From the NCBI GenBank assembly GCA_028095005.1, contig CM051461.1, forward strand, positions 40,535,968 to 40,599,967: a DNA stretch of 64,000 nucleotides. Reading direction: 5' to 3'. The translations under genes were made by a program, and so were the position numbers. Shown here piece after piece: positions 62,081-64,000 of the stretch. Within the stretch, counting starts at the first letter, position 1. Each line of letters begins with the position of its first letter. A model generated the notes under the pieces. That model was given only the letters and a program-made list of their open reading frames with translations. It had not been told where the DNA came from and made no database searches. This stretch comes from Rhynchospora pubera (lineage: Eukaryota; Streptophyta; Magnoliopsida; Poales; Cyperaceae).

Positions 62081-63628
62081 ATGTCTTCATCCAACCCTTC
62101 TTCGTCTCTGGCGAATTCGATTAAGAAATCTGTCGCCAAGCCACCTCTCAGTTCGCCCACCGAGGCCAAGAAAGTTCCCCGACCGGACGGATCCAGTCGC
62201 CCGCTGACGTCATCTGGAAAACCAGCGACCACCTCCTCGTCAGCATCCAGACCAGAGGTACGTACCACTTGCATTTTCGTTTAGTCTTCTCTTGTCAATT
62301 CCTTTTTTAGTAAATAAATAGTTAGCTAAATTCAGTGTGGATCTGTGAAGTTGATTAGAGAAAAGACTATAGATTAGTTCTCTTTACTTAGATGTACGTG
62401 ATGTATTTTGAAAACCTTTTTTAATATTGGAAAACTACTTCAGAACTAAAGCACAGAGAATAATGATAAACAGGGGAATTCGATAAGATCCTTGATTAAA
62501 ATTTATCCTTTTTTTGTGTTTTTTTGAAGAAGTCGAGACCCCAGGTACAAGGAAAAGAAGTATCGGGACTTAAGAAACCAACTTCTGGTACACCTAGTGC
62601 ACCGAGATTAGAGGTACCATTTTATTATTTTTCATTGTAAATTATTTAAACATGTGATATGCATGCATTAGATTATGAATCAGTAGCTCGGAGCTATTTT
62701 AGGAAAATTGTAGTCTATTTTTTTTTCAAAAAGCAAGTAAGAGAAATACCACATTCTGACATTAATTTCTTTAAAGTCTATTTTAAGCTATTTATAAGAT
62801 CCAATTCAAAGTGTTAGAGAAAAAATATTAGATTCTGACTTAGATATTTTGTGGCATTGAATGAAACAGAAACCAAAGCAGCCAGTACCTAGCGTGAAAA
62901 GGGGAGAACCTGGGTCGAAAGGGAAGGAGGTGGTAAGATCACCAGTGGTTAAGAGCTCGATATCGACCCCCAGTTCAAGACCTGTTAATGCAGCCACAAA
63001 ATCAGATGTACAGTTACTTTTCTTTTTTTGTTTAGTATTTTGCTATTTCTGGATTTTTTTTTAGGATATTGGTACTTGTCTGTATTTACTGGTTCTGAAT
63101 GGTTAATCTAATTTTGTTTGGTTCTGGAACCAGTATGATGTAATTTGATTCATTGTTGCTTATTTGCTTATTGGGTTTAAATTTTTAAACCAAAAAGATG
63201 AAAAATAAAACTCCGGTGAGCACATCGAAGACTGATTCAAAAAGCACCAAGACAACTAAGAGAACTGTTACTAGAGGGAAAACAGAGAAGAAGGTCTATT
63301 CTCTACCTGGCCAAAAGCATGATCCCCCTGAGGAGGTAATTTTAATTTACAATTGAGAATATTTTAAGTGTAGTAAAATCTGAGCAGGCACCTTTCCAGA
63401 AAAACACTTGTGGAAGATGTAGATTTATTTTGTTTTCACTTTAGTGATTGTACTCTTCAAGGGTTCAATATGAAATTAATGAATATTATTTATACTTATG
63501 CTCTACTTTTTCAGTATTTGATCACAAAATCCTGTGTATATTTTTTTTTGTATCCAGAGAGAACCTTTGAGGATCTTCTATGAATCTCTGTGGAATCAGA
63601 TTCCAACCAGTGAAATGGCTGAATTCTG
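62081..63628 (+). CDS. Basic Ser/Pro/Lys-rich plant protein of unknown function, 5' exons (partial)
   Basis: Five exons join in phase: 62081-62257, 62530-62613, 62870-63007, 63198-63335 and 63558-63628, giving 203 residues before the right edge; the last exon stops in phase 2, so more follows. The first four exons are symmetric (phase 0). They encode a low-complexity, basic, Ser/Pro/Lys/Thr-rich region with repeated short blocks (SRPE, PRLE, GKEV). The fifth is conserved-looking: REPLRIFYESLWNQIP then TSEMAEFW. I recall this REPL.IFYESL..QIPTSEMA.FW block from uncharacterised plant proteins, but no biochemical function is known to me. The start at 62081 is the first ATG of the GC-rich leader and opens the Ser-rich N-terminus. 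No signal peptide or membrane segment is visible; nuclear location is only a guess from the basic composition. Confidence 0.8.
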
Positions 63629-64000
63629 GTACAATTCTTCAAGTCCAACTCACTTTATGTTGGAAACTTCCACTAATTATCCAGTCAAACATTGAAATGA
63701 CAATCACGACCTTGCAAATTGAGAGTTATCATGAATCACCAATAAAACATAGGAAATATCAAGACCGATATCATCTTTTTTGTCCTAAAAAAAATTGCTT
63801 ATGGTTTTCCACCTCTACTCTATAAAATGGCAAGAAAACAAGGAAAAAGTTAATTTGGGAGAATGCTTGTCGGCATGCTTTGTAGAAGGGTATCTGTGTA
63901 TGCATTAAAAATCTTTCTATTTGCTAAACTATACATGTTATACAAGGCTTATAGGGATATGCATGAAGCTTCTCTTCTTGTTATAACAGTATACTATGTT
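63629..64000 (+). other. Intron of the 62081 gene to the window edge
   Basis: The fifth exon ends TTCTG|GTACAA. The next exon should begin with G to complete the Trp codon, and is not found before 64000. The open frame 63580-63825 merely reads through this donor. Confidence 0.6.

Overview
This is nuclear DNA of a flowering plant. Genes are split by GT-AG introns, intergenic DNA is AT-rich and full of miniature transposons, and the proteins are plant types: a BRUTUS-type E3 ligase, sucrose synthase, a non-RD LRR receptor kinase and a C2H2 factor with QALGGH and EAR motifs. A scrap of plastid atpB/atpE also lies in the window. The sequence alone does not settle the lineage; the sucrose synthase looks monocot-like to me, but that is only an impression.

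Layout. 1-3751 (+): 3' end of a BRUTUS/HRZ-type iron-sensing E3 ligase (CTCHY finger, RING-H2, zinc ribbon); its hemerythrin part lies off the left edge. 3752-23390: about 20 kb with no gene I can support. It holds a Tourist-like MITE family (some nested), a solo Copia-type LTR with perfect 5-bp target duplication, a tandemly duplicated 0.6-kb segment of which one copy carries a foldback MITE, and two foldback elements bordered by (GA)n and (TA)n tracts. 23511-24038 (+): single-finger C2H2 transcription factor. 25496-27129 (-): COX19, four exons, reconstructed completely. 27857-29765: two hAT-type non-autonomous elements, each with an exact 8-bp target duplication. 31288-36584 (-): complete sucrose synthase gene (14 coding exons, 804 aa, leader intron, TATA box). 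38248-38526: plastid-derived atpB end plus truncated atpE. 41539-44819 (-): complete two-exon LRR receptor kinase of the Xa21/EFR/FLS2 type. 46225-46377 (-): broken exon resembling actin-interacting protein 1. 49.6-62 kb: LTR fragment, possible Helitron end, foldback copies, an unidentified minus-strand locus with one convincing coding-like exon (57336-57497), and a 21-22 bp minisatellite. 62081 to the right edge (+): 5' part of a basic, Ser/Pro/Lys-rich plant protein of unknown function.

The genes do not form an operon-like group; they are ordinary housekeeping, regulatory and receptor loci in a transposon-dense region. The most informative non-genic items are insertions that can be proven internally: exact target duplications, an empty-site paralogue, and a MITE holding a copy of sequence found 1.1 kb away. 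I found no clear previously undescribed multi-gene system.
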